Program-made: the position numbers and the translations under genes
Shown: positions 52,921 to 62,330 of the stretch, one piece after another
Layout: the number at the start of each line of letters is the position of its first letter
Position numbering within the stretch: the first letter of the stretch is position 1
Origin: a bacterium
GTDB taxonomy: Bacteria; Desulfobacterota; Desulfobulbia; Desulfobulbales; Desulfobulbaceae
Assembly: GCA_030538155.1 (NCBI GenBank)
Contig: JAUNUN010000007.1
Location: forward strand, 1 to 64,000
Length of the DNA: 64,000 nucleotides
Direction: 5' to 3'
Notes under the pieces: model-generated
Seen by the model: only the letters and a program-made list of their open reading frames with translations
Told to the model about the DNA's origin: nothing
Database searches by the model: none

Positions 52921-53955
52921 TCAGTCTGTCCGCCGCTTTTTCTTTCGCAGCCGGGCCAACTCCCGCATATTGCGGGCCGTGTCCGATTCATCCACAATCT
53001 CGCGGCCAATAATTTCCTCAAGGATGTCCTCCATGCTGATCACACCGGTGACGCTGCCGTATTCATCCACCACCACAAAGAGGTGCTGATGTTTTTCAAA
53101 GAAATCGAGAAAGATGCGGTCTGCAGGAGCGGTTTCCGGCACAAAATGCACCGGCCGCATCAACTGGCTGAGGGTGGTTTCAAAGTGCTGTTCAGCCGCA
53201 GCCAATAGCACATCCTGGCTGAGCACCAGGCCCACCACATTGTCGGGCTCGGAGTCGTACACCGGCACCCTGCTGTGTCTGCGCCAGCGGTCTTCCATGC
53301 GCGCCGCCTCTTTGATGCTGAGATCCGCAGGCACGGTAAAGGTAACGGTGCGAGGAGTCATGACATCTCGGGTGGTGATTTGGCCCAGTTGCAGGATGTT
53401 GGCAATGACCGCCTCCTGATCGGCCTGGATCACGCCTGATTTACGGCTGAGGCTGGCAATGGTTTTCAATTCTTCGGTGGAAAACTGATGGGGCGCATGG
53501 CTGCTGGGAATAAGTTTGGTCATCAGTTGTGCCAGGATAATGAGCGGCTTGAGGATCATAATCATGATCCTCAGGGGCAGCACAATATAGGGCCCCATCT
53601 GTCTGGCAAAATTGACCCCAATGGTCTTGGGTAGAATTTCCGTGAAGAGCAGGATGGCAACGGTAAAAATCAGGGAAAACCAGACCAGCCCGCGCTCGCC
53701 AAAGAGGCTGACCGCAGCCGCGCCTGCCACGGATGCACCGATGGTGTGTGCCAGGGTGTTGAGGGTGAGGATGGCGGTGATGGGCTGGTTGATATCTTCC
53801 TTCATGGCCTTGAGCTGGCCGCCCCTGCCCGGTTGTTTTTCCGCCAGCAGCTCTACCTGGGTCGCCGAGAGAGAAAGCAGAGCCGCCTCAAAGAGGGAGC
53901 AGAAGAACGAGGTGAAAAGCGCGCCGCCAACGGCGAGAATAAAGACGACAAGCAA
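52921..53955 (-). CDS. CNNM/DUF21 membrane protein with CBS pair (CorC/HlyC-like)
   Basis: 344 residues. The N-terminal DUF21 domain has about four spans (FILAVGGALFTSFFCSLFEAALLSL, FTVAILLFTEILPKTIG). A CBS pair follows (about 195-325: DVMTPRTVTFTVPADLSIKEA, VVVDEYGSVTGVISMEDILEEIIG). The extra C-terminal CorC_HlyC domain found in longer members is absent. Relatives are linked to magnesium or other divalent-cation handling; 'hemolysin' is a historical label. It is divergent from pepA. An imperfect hairpin lies just beyond its stop. Confidence 0.92.
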   Translation of the reverse strand: MLVVFILAVGGALFTSFFCSLFEAALLSLSATQVELLAEKQPGRGGQLKAMKEDINQPITAILTLNTLAHTIGASVAGAAAVSLFGERGLVWFSLIFTVAILLFTEILPKTIGVNFARQMGPYIVLPLRIMIMILKPLIILAQLMTKLIPSSHAPHQFSTEELKTIASLSRKSGVIQADQEAVIANILQLGQITTRDVMTPRTVTFTVPADLSIKEAARMEDRWRRHSRVPVYDSEPDNVVGLVLSQDVLLAAAEQHFETTLSQLMRPVHFVPETAPADRIFLDFFEKHQHLFVVVDEYGSVTGVISMEDILEEIIGREIVDESDTARNMRELARLRKKKRRTD

Positions 53956-54127
53956 GCTGGCCTCCTTGCAACCTTGGCCGCAATTTCAGGCGGCACAGGG
54001 CGGATTGCGGATTGTGATCCAAGGAATATTGGAGTAATACAATGCACATAAAATAGTAAACGGTTCTTATTTTTTTGGAAAGAGTTGTTCGTCGCAATGA
54101 AGTGGTGCAGGAGTATAGAAGATAGGG

Positions 54128-55696
54128 ATGAAGGTTTCATTTCAGGTATATGAGGGAGAGCCGAAAAGCTTTTCCGGTGATGTGCTGGTAGTGATCGTGC
54201 AACAGGAGCAGGGGCCGGAGCAGGGCCTGGAACAGTGCCTGGAACAGTGCCTGCTCAGCCCGGCGCTCAAGGGGGCTGTCTCCCATGTGCGGGATTGCGG
54301 CGATTTTTTGAATAAAGCCGACCAGTCGGTGTGGCTGTATCCGGCCCTGTTGGACTGGCAGGGGGAAAAACCGTACCTTGCCAAACGCATCCTGCTGCTT
54401 GCGCCGGCAACTGAAGATGCCGGCCGCAATGAACTGCGTGAAAGGCTGCGTCTCTGCGGAGGCACTATTGCCTCGCAACTGCGACAACTGCGCGGTGAAG
54501 ACATACTGCTGCTCTGGCCGCAGGGTCTTCCCTTCTCCGATGTGGAAACGGCAGGGCAACTGGTGCAGGGCTTGGCCCTGGGCAGCTACACGTTCCAAGG
54601 CTATAAAAAAGAGCAAAATGGTACCGACAGCGAGGCAGGGCAGAGCCGCCGTTATGCTTTCTTTAGCGGGGATGCGCCGCTCAAGGAACTGCGCAAGGCC
54701 ATCAAGCAGGCACAGGTGAGTGCGCAGGCCGTGTTGAGCGCAAGGGACATGGGCAATCAGCCCGCCAACCGCTGGACTCCGGCAGATTTTGCCGACTACG
54801 CGGAAAAGCTCGGTACAAAGAAAAAGCTCAAGACAACGATCCTGGGCAAGGCCGAAATGCAGGAACTGGGCATGGAGGCGATTCTGGCCGTGAACCAGGG
54901 CTCTGCCCAGCCGCCCAGTTTGTCGATCATCGAGTACCGCAGCGCCAAAAAATATCCGACCGTGCTCCTGGTGGGCAAGGGGCTCACCTTTGATTCAGGC
55001 GGCATCAGCGCCAAACCCGCCGCAGGCATGGAAGAGATGAAGTTTGACATGTGCGGCGGCGCAGCGGTGATGGCAGTCATGCAGGCCCTGGCCGAACTTG
55101 GTTTTGGCGGCGTCAATGTGGTGGGCATGGTGCCTGCCACGGAAAACTTGTCCGGTTCAGCAGCGATAAAACCTGGCGACGTGGTGCGACACTTTGGCGG
55201 CCTGCACTCCGAGGTGGTCAATACCGATGCCGAGGGACGGCTTATTCTGGGCGACGCAATTGCCTACGGCATTGCTACCTATGCACCTGATGTGGTGATC
55301 GATATCGCCACCCTGACAGGGGCGGCTGTGGTTGGCCTGGGACATCACTACACCTGTTTGCTTGCCAATGACGATGAACTTGCCCAACGCCTGCTCCAGG
55401 CCGGCGAGGAAGCCGGTGAACCACTTTGGCGCTTGCCGCTTGGGCCTGCATACCGCAAACAACTGGAATCCACAGTGGCTGATATCAAAAATGCCGGGGA
55501 TCGCAGCGGCGGCACCATTACCGCAGCCTGCTACTTGCAGGAATTCGTGGGCGAAACCCCATGGGCCCATCTGGATATTGCCGGTACAGCCTGGAATTTT
55601 ACGGAAAAATCCTACGTGCCCAAGGGAGCTTCCGGCACCGGGGTGCGCACCCTCTTGTGTGCGCTTGCCAATTGGAGCAAAAGCGAACGTAATTAA
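54128..55696 (+). CDS. pepA: Leucyl aminopeptidase (M17, PepA)
   Basis: A cytoplasmic hexameric two-metal aminopeptidase; some PepA proteins also bind DNA. It has 522 residues. The C-terminal catalytic domain carries the ligands: VGKGLTFDSGGISAK, KFDMCGGAAV, the signature NTDAEGRLILGDA, and ATLTGAAVVGLG. The N-terminal domain is less conserved and holds a duplicated four-codon unit (GLEQ-CLEQ, 54225-54248). A close upstream ATG with a purine-rich leader (GATAGGG) sets the start. Confidence 0.95.
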   Translation: MKVSFQVYEGEPKSFSGDVLVVIVQQEQGPEQGLEQCLEQCLLSPALKGAVSHVRDCGDFLNKADQSVWLYPALLDWQGEKPYLAKRILLLAPATEDAGRNELRERLRLCGGTIASQLRQLRGEDILLLWPQGLPFSDVETAGQLVQGLALGSYTFQGYKKEQNGTDSEAGQSRRYAFFSGDAPLKELRKAIKQAQVSAQAVLSARDMGNQPANRWTPADFADYAEKLGTKKKLKTTILGKAEMQELGMEAILAVNQGSAQPPSLSIIEYRSAKKYPTVLLVGKGLTFDSGGISAKPAAGMEEMKFDMCGGAAVMAVMQALAELGFGGVNVVGMVPATENLSGSAAIKPGDVVRHFGGLHSEVVNTDAEGRLILGDAIAYGIATYAPDVVIDIATLTGAAVVGLGHHYTCLLANDDELAQRLLQAGEEAGEPLWRLPLGPAYRKQLESTVADIKNAGDRSGGTITAACYLQEFVGETPWAHLDIAGTAWNFTEKSYVPKGASGTGVRTLLCALANWSKSERN

Positions 55697-55801
55697 GAGA
55701 CGGCTGCATTGTCGATTGTCGCTAGAGCAGCCACATAGTGCTAGGCCACGCCTCGGGCTTCAGGGGCTGAATCCTCGTTATGAGGTAAAAAGGAGGACGT
55801 T

Positions 55802-56824
55802 ATGGCATTGGTCAAACGAAAAGGCATTACCATCAGCCGCCAGATTATGGATGACCAGTTGCTGCACCCCGAGGCCACGGGTGCACTTACTGGTCTGCTT
55901 TCGGACTTGGTCGTTGCCGGCAAGATCATCAGCGCTGAGGTGAACATGGCGGGTCTGGCCGATATCCTAGGCCAATCCGGCAGAACCAATATTCAGGGCG
56001 AAAATGTTCAGAAGCTGGATGTCTTTGCCAACCAGACCATTAAGCGCCGCATGGAGCAGTGCGGCCACATCTGCGTGATGGCCTCAGAGGAGGATGATGA
56101 CCCCATTCCGGCCCTGGCCGGTTACGAGGGAAACTACACCATCGCCTTTGACCCCCTGGACGGCTCCACCAATATTGACGTCAATGTCAGTGTGGGCACG
56201 ATCTTTTCCATCCACCGTCGGATCAGCAAGGGCGCGCAGTGGACCCTTGACGATCTGTTGCAGAAGGGTACCCGACAGGTGGCGGCAGGGTATATTATCT
56301 ATGGTTCTTCCACCATGATGGTCTACACCACCGGCTCAGGCGTACATGGCTTTACCCTTGACCCGAGTGTGGGCGAATTTTTTCTGTCCCACCCCAATAT
56401 GCGTATCCCTGAAGAGTCGTTGTACTACAGCGTCAACGAGGCTTATGCGCCCTACTGGTTTGACAACACTAGGGACTATGTCAACTATTTGAAAAGTAAC
56501 GCCAATGGCCGTAAACCATACAGCGCCCGCTATATCGGTTCCCTAGTTTCGGATTTTCACCGCAACCTGGTGAAGGGCGGCATTTTCCTCTATCCGCGCG
56601 ACAAAAAAAGTACAGAAAAAGCAGAAGGAAAGCTGCGTCTGCTCTACGAGGCCGCGCCTCTGGCCCTGGTGGTGGAGCAGGCCGGCGGTCGTGCGGTGAC
56701 TGATGACGGCAGGCGTATTCTTGATATCGAGCCAACAGGTTTGCACCAGCGAGTGCCGCTCATTATCGGTTCCAAGCATGATGTTGATCTGGCCGAGCTG
56801 TTTTTGCGGGGCGACCGGCCGTAA
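55802..56824 (+). CDS. fbp: Fructose-1,6-bisphosphatase class I
   Basis: A gluconeogenic enzyme that hydrolyses fructose-1,6-bisphosphate. It has 340 residues, the family length. Metal and phosphate sites are visible: MASEEDDDP, FDPLDGSTNIDVNVSVGTIF, the substrate segment GYIIYGSSTMMVYTTG, ARYIGSLVSDFHRNLVKGG, and KLRLLYEAAPLALVVEQAGG near the C-terminus. AAGGAGG lies six bases before the ATG. It fits an organism that assimilates C2-C3 compounds. Confidence 0.97.
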   Translation: MALVKRKGITISRQIMDDQLLHPEATGALTGLLSDLVVAGKIISAEVNMAGLADILGQSGRTNIQGENVQKLDVFANQTIKRRMEQCGHICVMASEEDDDPIPALAGYEGNYTIAFDPLDGSTNIDVNVSVGTIFSIHRRISKGAQWTLDDLLQKGTRQVAAGYIIYGSSTMMVYTTGSGVHGFTLDPSVGEFFLSHPNMRIPEESLYYSVNEAYAPYWFDNTRDYVNYLKSNANGRKPYSARYIGSLVSDFHRNLVKGGIFLYPRDKKSTEKAEGKLRLLYEAAPLALVVEQAGGRAVTDDGRRILDIEPTGLHQRVPLIIGSKHDVDLAELFLRGDRP

Positions 56825-56882
56825 ACTACAGGGCAGGATAATTAGATGGTTTTTGCCAAGAAGACTGCGGAGGAAAGGGAGC

Positions 56883-57320
56883 ATGATGACGGATAATGCA
56901 GGGGCGCAGAGCAACAGCGATGACAGACAGGCGATGTCCCGGCGCAGGGAGGAAAAGCGGGAAAGCGCCCGTATAAAACATGGAGAGGCGGCCCGTCTCT
57001 ACAATGTGGACAAGATCGGTGCTCGCATTGTTACGGAGCAGCAGAGCTATGACGCCACCCTGCTGGATTTGAGCGCCGGCGGAGCTGCGATCATTACAGT
57101 GTCTGCTCTCCCCATCAATCTGCCGGTTGATATTGAACTGCGCGTTGGCGATCACTGCATCAGGGCGCTGGGCGTGGTGAAGAACAGAAACAAACTCGGC
57201 GTGAAGTACAGGCTGGGCGTGCAGTTCACCCGCCTGGATCCCGAGGAGCATGATTTCTTGCTGCTCCTGTACGGACCTGGCGGGATGGTCGAGGAAAGAG
57301 ACGGCATAGTTGATGAATGA
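56883..57320 (+). CDS. PilZ-domain protein (cyclic di-GMP receptor candidate)
   Basis: 145 residues starting at tandem ATGs (56883, 56886) after GGAGGAAAGGGAGC. An Arg-rich N-terminus (RRREEKRESAR) gives the RxxxR half of the PilZ motif and LDLSAGGAAI the D/NxSxxG half, so cyclic di-GMP binding is likely. The rest is the PilZ barrel (VDIELRVGDHCIRALGVV, YRLGVQFTRLDPEEHDFL). With the HD-GYP protein 6 kb away it shows that cyclic di-GMP signalling is used here. It may be co-transcribed with fbp. Confidence 0.88.
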   Translation: MMTDNAGAQSNSDDRQAMSRRREEKRESARIKHGEAARLYNVDKIGARIVTEQQSYDATLLDLSAGGAAIITVSALPINLPVDIELRVGDHCIRALGVVKNRNKLGVKYRLGVQFTRLDPEEHDFLLLLYGPGGMVEERDGIVDE

Positions 57321-57377
57321 ACTTGGCTAAGCCCCTGTAGTATTATGCCTGAATGATAGGATGGATGGGGTATTGGT

Positions 57378-58145
57378 ATGACGGCACAACGTTTTGCGAC
57401 CAACAGATTTTTTTTGAAGGATTCTATCCGTGATCAGATAGATTTCTCCCAAACGGGGCAGGCCCTGCACAAACCAGCGCCGCCACTGCAGCGGGAGTGC
57501 GCCGCAGATTTTTCACGTATTTCTTTGCCGGATGGCCGTGAGGCCTTGAACCGCTTGGCAACGATGCCGCTGGCGGCTGCCATCGCCGGTCGGGAAAGTG
57601 TGCGCAGCTACAGCGATGCCTCTTTAAGCCTGGAGGAACTGGCGGCCCTGCTCTGGGCGGTGCAAGGTGTGCGCCGGGTGGCCGGGCCGGGGACAGCCCT
57701 TCGTACCGTGCCTTCTGCCGGAGCCAGACATGCCTTTGAAACCTATCTGGCAGTCAGCCGAGTTGATGGCTTACAGGCCGGGCTTTACCGTTTTCTGCCC
57801 TTTGAAGAGCAGTTGGCGCAGATTTACCTCAGCCCGGATATTGCCGCCTTAGCAGGAGAGGCCTGCCGGAGGCAGGGTTGTGTCGGTCGGGCTGCGGTAA
57901 ACTTTTTTTGGGCAGCTGTGCCCAGCCGTATGGAGTGGCGCTATGATCTGGCCGCGCACAAAGCAATCGCCCTTGATGCCGGCCATGTGGGTCAAAACCT
58001 GTATCTGGCCGCAGAGGCCATGGGGCTTGGGGTCTGTGCCATCGCCGCCTATGTGCAGGAAAAGTGTGACGCTTTGCTGCACGTGGACGGAACCGAAGAG
58101 TTCACCCTCTATATCGCGGCAGTGGGCAAAAAGAAGGAAAATTGA
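57378..58145 (+). CDS. SagB/ThcOx-type nitroreductase-family protein
   Basis: A 255-residue flavoprotein of the nitroreductase fold. The N-terminal part resembles SagB (LPLAAAIAGRESVRSYSD-like region near 65, LSLEELAALLWAVQGVRR). FMN-binding elements RTVPSAGARHAFETYL and the C-terminal LDAGHVGQNLYLAAEAMGLGVCAIAAY are present. SagB-type enzymes oxidise azolines in peptide natural products, but most stand-alone members have unknown substrates. No cyclodehydratase or precursor peptide gene is nearby, so a biosynthetic role is not supported. Confidence 0.88.
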   Translation: MTAQRFATNRFFLKDSIRDQIDFSQTGQALHKPAPPLQRECAADFSRISLPDGREALNRLATMPLAAAIAGRESVRSYSDASLSLEELAALLWAVQGVRRVAGPGTALRTVPSAGARHAFETYLAVSRVDGLQAGLYRFLPFEEQLAQIYLSPDIAALAGEACRRQGCVGRAAVNFFWAAVPSRMEWRYDLAAHKAIALDAGHVGQNLYLAAEAMGLGVCAIAAYVQEKCDALLHVDGTEEFTLYIAAVGKKKEN

Positions 58146-58216
58146 GATTAGATTGGCGCGGTGGTCGTCGCTGCCTGCGAAGCCTGTCAAGGGTCAGGAT
58201 CAATCCACCAGTACTC

Positions 58217-58252
58217 AAAAAGCCGCCGAAGCATATGCTCCAGCGGCTTTTT
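58217..58252. terminator. Bidirectional rho-independent terminator
   Basis: The stem AAAAAGCCGC (58217-58226) pairs with GCGGCTTTTT (58243-58252), and the loop contains a further AGCATATGCT palindrome. It sits between the convergent SagB-type gene and meaB and can serve both. Confidence 0.9.
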
Positions 58253-58325
58253 TACTGCTGTATCTACAACCCTTCAGGAAGCCGATCAAAGCGACCGACC
58301 AAAGGTGCAGCAAAAATCAGAACAA

Positions 58326-59315
58326 TCAGAAGAGTAAGTCCTTACCCAGGATGGAAATCAAGTCGTCTGCCGCCCTGGTCGGAGCAACACTGCCGTTCTC
58401 CACTTTTTTGCGTAATTCCGGCAACAGGCTCTGCACTTCAGGATGCTGGTAAAACCAGATTTCCAGCCCCTCATTGACCAAAAACCACATCCAGCTCATG
58501 GCCTGCTCGCGGCGTTTCTGCTGCAACTCGCCGGTATTGGTCATGATTTTTTTGTGGTTGATAATGGTATCCCACACTTCCTGCAGGCCGGTTCGTTCAA
58601 CAGCACTGCAGGTCATAACCGGAGGCATCCAGTTGGGCGAGGTAGGCTTGACCAGGTGCAGGGCGGTCTCATACTGCTTCTTGGCGAGCTTAGCCCGGTT
58701 GATGTTATCGCCATCCGCCTTGTTGACCACAATGGCGTCCGCCACTTCCAAAACACCTTTTTTGATGCCCTGGAGTTCATCGCCTGCCCCGGATATTTGC
58801 AGGACAAGGAAGAAGTCCACCATGGAGGCAACCGTGGTTTCCGACTGACCCACGCCCACGGTTTCCACGATAATGACATCAAAGCCGGCGGCCTCGCAGA
58901 TCAGCATGGATTCCCTGGTCTTGCGGGCCACGCCGCCCAAGCTGCCGCCGGAAGGAGAGGGGCGGATAAAGGCGTTGGGATGCACGGCCAGTTGCTCCAT
59001 GCGCGTTTTGTCACCAAGGATGGAGCCGCCGCTGCGGGTACTACTGGGGTCAATGGCCAGAACGGCCACCTTGTGGCTCTGTTCAGCCAGCATATGACCA
59101 AAACTCTCAATAAAGGTGCTTTTGCCGGCTCCCGGCACGCCGGTGATGCCCAAACGAACCGCTTTGCCCGTATGCGGCAGCAGTTCGGTGATGACATCTC
59201 TTGCAATCTCCTGATGGGTGACAAGCGTGCTTTCCACCAGAGTTATCGTTCTGGATAGGTGCAAACGGTTGTTGTCCAGAACGCCTTGAATGTAATACGC
59301 GGGATCTCGCTGCAT
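58326..59315 (-). CDS. meaB: Methylmalonyl-CoA mutase-associated GTPase MeaB
   Basis: A G3E P-loop GTPase that guards cobalamin loading and reactivation of methylmalonyl-CoA mutase. From MQRDPAYYIQGVL it has 329 residues, the usual length, with AAGGGG before the ATG; two upstream in-frame ATGs are less likely. Motifs are GVPGAGKST, IDPSSTRSGGSILGDKTRM, VIIVETVGVGQSE and VVNKADGDN. It is last in the leftward propionate cluster, directly after its partner mutase. Confidence 0.96.
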   Translation of the reverse strand: MQRDPAYYIQGVLDNNRLHLSRTITLVESTLVTHQEIARDVITELLPHTGKAVRLGITGVPGAGKSTFIESFGHMLAEQSHKVAVLAIDPSSTRSGGSILGDKTRMEQLAVHPNAFIRPSPSGGSLGGVARKTRESMLICEAAGFDVIIVETVGVGQSETTVASMVDFFLVLQISGAGDELQGIKKGVLEVADAIVVNKADGDNINRAKLAKKQYETALHLVKPTSPNWMPPVMTCSAVERTGLQEVWDTIINHKKIMTNTGELQQKRREQAMSWMWFLVNEGLEIWFYQHPEVQSLLPELRKKVENGSVAPTRAADDLISILGKDLLF

Positions 59316-59348
59316 AATCACCCCTTGGAGCATTGAAGTGTGCATATA

Positions 59349-59380
59349 CAAACGGACGGATTTTTAGGTCCGTCCGTTTG
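59349..59380 (-). terminator. Hairpin between mutase and meaB genes
   Basis: A perfect 12-bp stem (59349-59360, CAAACGGACGGA, with 59369-59380) and an eight-base loop lie between the mutase stop (59414) and the meaB start (59315). There is no good T run on the minus strand, so it is more likely a partial terminator or an mRNA-stabilising hairpin that lowers meaB expression relative to the mutase. Confidence 0.55.
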
Positions 59381-59413
59381 CGCTCTTACCTTACAACACG
59401 TGTACCCTTGCGC

Positions 59414-61558
59414 TTACTTCGCTTTACCTTCGATCAGGTCGAGCACGTTGGCGGCTGATTGGGTGATCGGGGTGCCAGGGCCGTAGATACCCTTGCAACC
59501 GGCATTGTAGAGGAAATCATAGTCGCTGGGCGGAATAACACCACCGGCCACCACGATAATCTCGCTTGCACCCTGCTTCTTCAGCTCTTCGATCAGTTCG
59601 GGCACCAGGGTCTTGTGACCGGCTGCGAGGCTGGAGGCACCCACCACATGGACATCGTTTTCGATGGCCATCTTGGCGGCTTCTTCCGGAGTCTGGAACA
59701 TTGGGCTGATGTCTACGTCAAAACCAAGGTCTGCGTAGGAGGAAGCAACAACCTTGATACCGCGGTCGTGGCCGTCCTGACCCATCTTGGTGACCAGAAT
59801 ACGCGGACGACGGCCCTGCTTCTCGGCAAAGTCGTTGGTGCGCTTGCGCAGCTCTTCGATGACCTTGGCGCTTTCATCGTTGACTTCGCTGTACTCGGAG
59901 GAGTACGCGCCGGATACGCACTGGGTGGTGGCGGTGTAACGGCCGAATACTTTTTCCATGGCGTCGGAAATCTCTCCCACGGTTGCCCGTGCCTTAGCAG
60001 CCTCAATGGCGACTTCAAGCAGGTTGCCGTTGCCTTCTGCAGCCTTGGTGATGGCATCAAGGGCGGCCTGGCAGCGTGCGCTGTCACGGTCTTTCTTGGT
60101 TTGGTTGATACGCTCGATTTGCTCCAGACGAACTGAATCAGGCACTTCGAGGATTTCGAAATCAAGTTTCTCGTCTTTCAGACGATACTTGTTCACACCA
60201 ACGATAACGTCCTTACCCTGGTCGATACGGGCCTGACGGCGAGCGGCAGACTCTTCGATGCGCATCTTCGGCATACCGGAAGCAATGGCTTTGGCCATAC
60301 CGCCGAGTTCTTCAACCTCGTTGATGATCTTGCGGGCACCTTCAACGATGTCATTGGTGAGGCGCTCAATGTAGTAGGAACCGCCCAAGGGATCGGCAAC
60401 CTTGCAGACCTGGGACTCTTCCTGGATGATGATCTGGGTGTTACGGGCAATGCGGGCCGAGAATTCGGTGGGCAGACACACTGCTTCGTCAAACGAGTTG
60501 GTATGCAGGGACTGGGTGCCGCCAAGTACCGCGGACATGGCTTCGATGGTGGTGCGGATGATGTTGTTGTACGGATCCTGCTCGGTCAAGCTCCAGCCGG
60601 AGGTCTGTACATGGGTGCGCAGCATGGAGGATCTAGGATCCTTGGGGTTGAACTGCTGCATCAGTTCGTACCACAGGGTACGGGCGGCGCGCAGCATGGC
60701 GATTTCCATGAAGAAGTTCATGCCAACGCCAAAGAAGAAGGACAGACGTGGTGCAAAGGTGTCTATATCCATGCCGGCCTTGAGAGCGGTGCGCACATAT
60801 TCAACACCATCGGCCAGGGTAAAGGCACACTGCAGCACAGAGTCGGCACCGGCTTCCATGATATGGTAGCCGCTGATGCTGATAGTGTTGTACCTGGGCA
60901 TATGCTTGGAGCAGTAGGCCATGATATCGGACACGATACGCATGGACGGCTCAGGCGGATAAATATAAGTGTTACGGGTGAGGTACTCTTTCAAGATGTC
61001 GTTCTGGATGGTACCGTTGAGCTGCTCCTGCTTGACACCCTGCTCCTCGGCAGTGGCAATCCACATGGCCAGAATCGGAATAACCGCGCCGTTCATGGTC
61101 ATGGAGACTGACATCTGATCCAGCGGGATGCCGTCGAAGAGAATCTTCATATCTTCGATGGAATCAATGGCCACGCCTGCCTTACCGATATCGCCCGCAA
61201 CACGAGGGTTGTCCGAGTCATAGCCGCGGTGGGTGGAAAGGCTGAAGGCGACCGAAAGACCCTTCTGACCGGCAGCCAGGTTCTTGCGGTAGAACTCGTT
61301 GGAAGCCTTGGCAGTGGAGAAACCGGCATACTGACGAATGGTCCAGGGACGACCGGCATACATGGTGGCCATGGGGCCACGGGTATATGGCGGCATGGCC
61401 GGTTGCTTGTCGATGAAGTTCAAACCTTGCAGATCATCACTGGTGTACAGCGGTTTGACGGTGATTCCTTCGGGAGAACGCCAGTTCAGCGTGTCAGGGG
61501 TTTTCCCCTTCATCTGCTTGGTGGCGATTTCTACCCACTTGTCATAATTGCTTGCCAT
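59414..61558 (-). CDS. scpA: Methylmalonyl-CoA mutase, single-chain cobalamin enzyme
   Basis: Interconverts methylmalonyl-CoA and succinyl-CoA with adenosylcobalamin. In propionate oxidation it runs toward succinyl-CoA. From MASNYDKW (AAGGAG upstream) it has 714 residues: substrate barrel ([48 protein letters not shown]), then the cobalamin domain with [15 protein letters not shown] (base-off DxHxxG), [12 protein letters not shown] and [12 protein letters not shown]. The catalytic and B12 domains are in one chain, so a homodimer is expected. It sits between the epimerase and meaB genes. Confidence 0.97.
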   Translation of the reverse strand: MASNYDKWVEIATKQMKGKTPDTLNWRSPEGITVKPLYTSDDLQGLNFIDKQPAMPPYTRGPMATMYAGRPWTIRQYAGFSTAKASNEFYRKNLAAGQKGLSVAFSLSTHRGYDSDNPRVAGDIGKAGVAIDSIEDMKILFDGIPLDQMSVSMTMNGAVIPILAMWIATAEEQGVKQEQLNGTIQNDILKEYLTRNTYIYPPEPSMRIVSDIMAYCSKHMPRYNTISISGYHIMEAGADSVLQCAFTLADGVEYVRTALKAGMDIDTFAPRLSFFFGVGMNFFMEIAMLRAARTLWYELMQQFNPKDPRSSMLRTHVQTSGWSLTEQDPYNNIIRTTIEAMSAVLGGTQSLHTNSFDEAVCLPTEFSARIARNTQIIIQEESQVCKVADPLGGSYYIERLTNDIVEGARKIINEVEELGGMAKAIASGMPKMRIEESAARRQARIDQGKDVIVGVNKYRLKDEKLDFEILEVPDSVRLEQIERINQTKKDRDSARCQAALDAITKAAEGNGNLLEVAIEAAKARATVGEISDAMEKVFGRYTATTQCVSGAYSSEYSEVNDESAKVIEELRKRTNDFAEKQGRRPRILVTKMGQDGHDRGIKVVASSYADLGFDVDISPMFQTPEEAAKMAIENDVHVVGASSLAAGHKTLVPELIEELKKQGASEIIVVAGGVIPPSDYDFLYNAGCKGIYGPGTPITQSAANVLDLIEGKAK

Positions 61559-61719
61559 GTCGTGTGCTCCTTGAGTTGAGGGGATATCCCCAGGATAGAA
61601 AGCAGGACGGTGCATTTCCAGTATAAAGGAACGAGTCCTTCATCGTGGTCATGCACCGGCTAACGAGCCCAAGTGTCTCTGGCTGTTGCCGCAATCAGAA
61701 ACACTGTTTTTACAAAAGA

Positions 61720-62130
61720 TTACGGACGTTCGCTGATCTCGACCAAAACACCGCCGGTTGCCTTTGGATGCAGGAAGGCGATTTTGCACCCTGCCGCGCC
61801 AATGCGTGGGGTCTCGTCGATAAGTTTTACCCCTTTTTCCTTCAATTCGGCCAGCGCTTCCTCAATGTTTTCCACCCGGAAGGCCACGTGCTGAAAGCCG
61901 CCTTTACCGCCGTTCCTCTCGATAAATTTGGCAATGGGGCCGTCGGGTTCGGTGGAAACGAGCAGTTCTACTTCGCTCTCGCCTACAGGAAAGAATGCGG
62001 TGGTTACCTTTTGCTCCTGGACTGTCTCGGTGCCTTCCAGTTTAAGACCCATGACATCGCCCCAGAATTTTTTTCCTTCTTCCAAGGTGTTGACTGCAAT
62101 GCCAAGGTGGTCAATCTGAAGAATTTTCAT
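61720..62130 (-). CDS. mce: Methylmalonyl-CoA epimerase
   Basis: Converts (S)- to (R)-methylmalonyl-CoA so that the mutase can use it. The 136-residue protein is a vicinal-oxygen-chelate fold with metal ligands in QIDHLGIAV (His), VELL (Glu), GFQHVAFRV (His) and VLVEISE (Glu). AAGGAGG lies eight bases before the ATG. A candidate promoter and palindrome lie just upstream, so it may head the mce-mutase-meaB transcript. Confidence 0.96.
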   Translation of the reverse strand: MKILQIDHLGIAVNTLEEGKKFWGDVMGLKLEGTETVQEQKVTTAFFPVGESEVELLVSTEPDGPIAKFIERNGGKGGFQHVAFRVENIEEALAELKEKGVKLIDETPRIGAAGCKIAFLHPKATGGVLVEISERP

Positions 62131-62173
62131 GCTGTTTTCCTCCTTGTGAACTGTTTGACTAACGTAAAGACAT

Positions 62174-62210
62174 ATATTGTGCGTACAATATCCAGATTAC
62201 CCAGATTATA
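62174..62210 (-). promoter_or_regulatory. Candidate promoter and operator palindrome of the epimerase-mutase-meaB unit
   Basis: ATATTGT (62174-62180) and ACAATAT (62185-62191) are perfect inverted arms around GCGT, an operator-like palindrome 44-61 bases upstream of the mce start. On the minus strand a consensus TATAAT (62210-62205) lies 13 bases upstream of the palindrome, which would place the palindrome near the transcription start, a typical repressor position. The -35 is poor. Two CCAGATTA direct repeats lie between (62192-62208). Confidence 0.45.
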
Positions 62211-62277
62211 AATATAATGCAATTACAATGCTTTCGGTGCCTCTTTCCGCAGGTTGGCGGCTAGCCGGGGAAAGCGC

Positions 62278-62307
62278 AGCGCCCCTGCAGAAATCCGGAG
62301 GGGCGCT
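62278..62307 (-). terminator. Hairpin after the CoA-transferase subunit B gene
   Basis: A nine-base perfect stem AGCGCCCCT/AGGGGCGCT (62278-62286, 62299-62307) with a 12-base loop lies 24 bases beyond the subunit B stop. It is followed on the minus strand by CTTT only. It probably reduces readthrough from the CoA-transferase genes into mce. Confidence 0.6.
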
Positions 62308-62330
62308 GACAAGCTGTACCGGCAAAGGTA

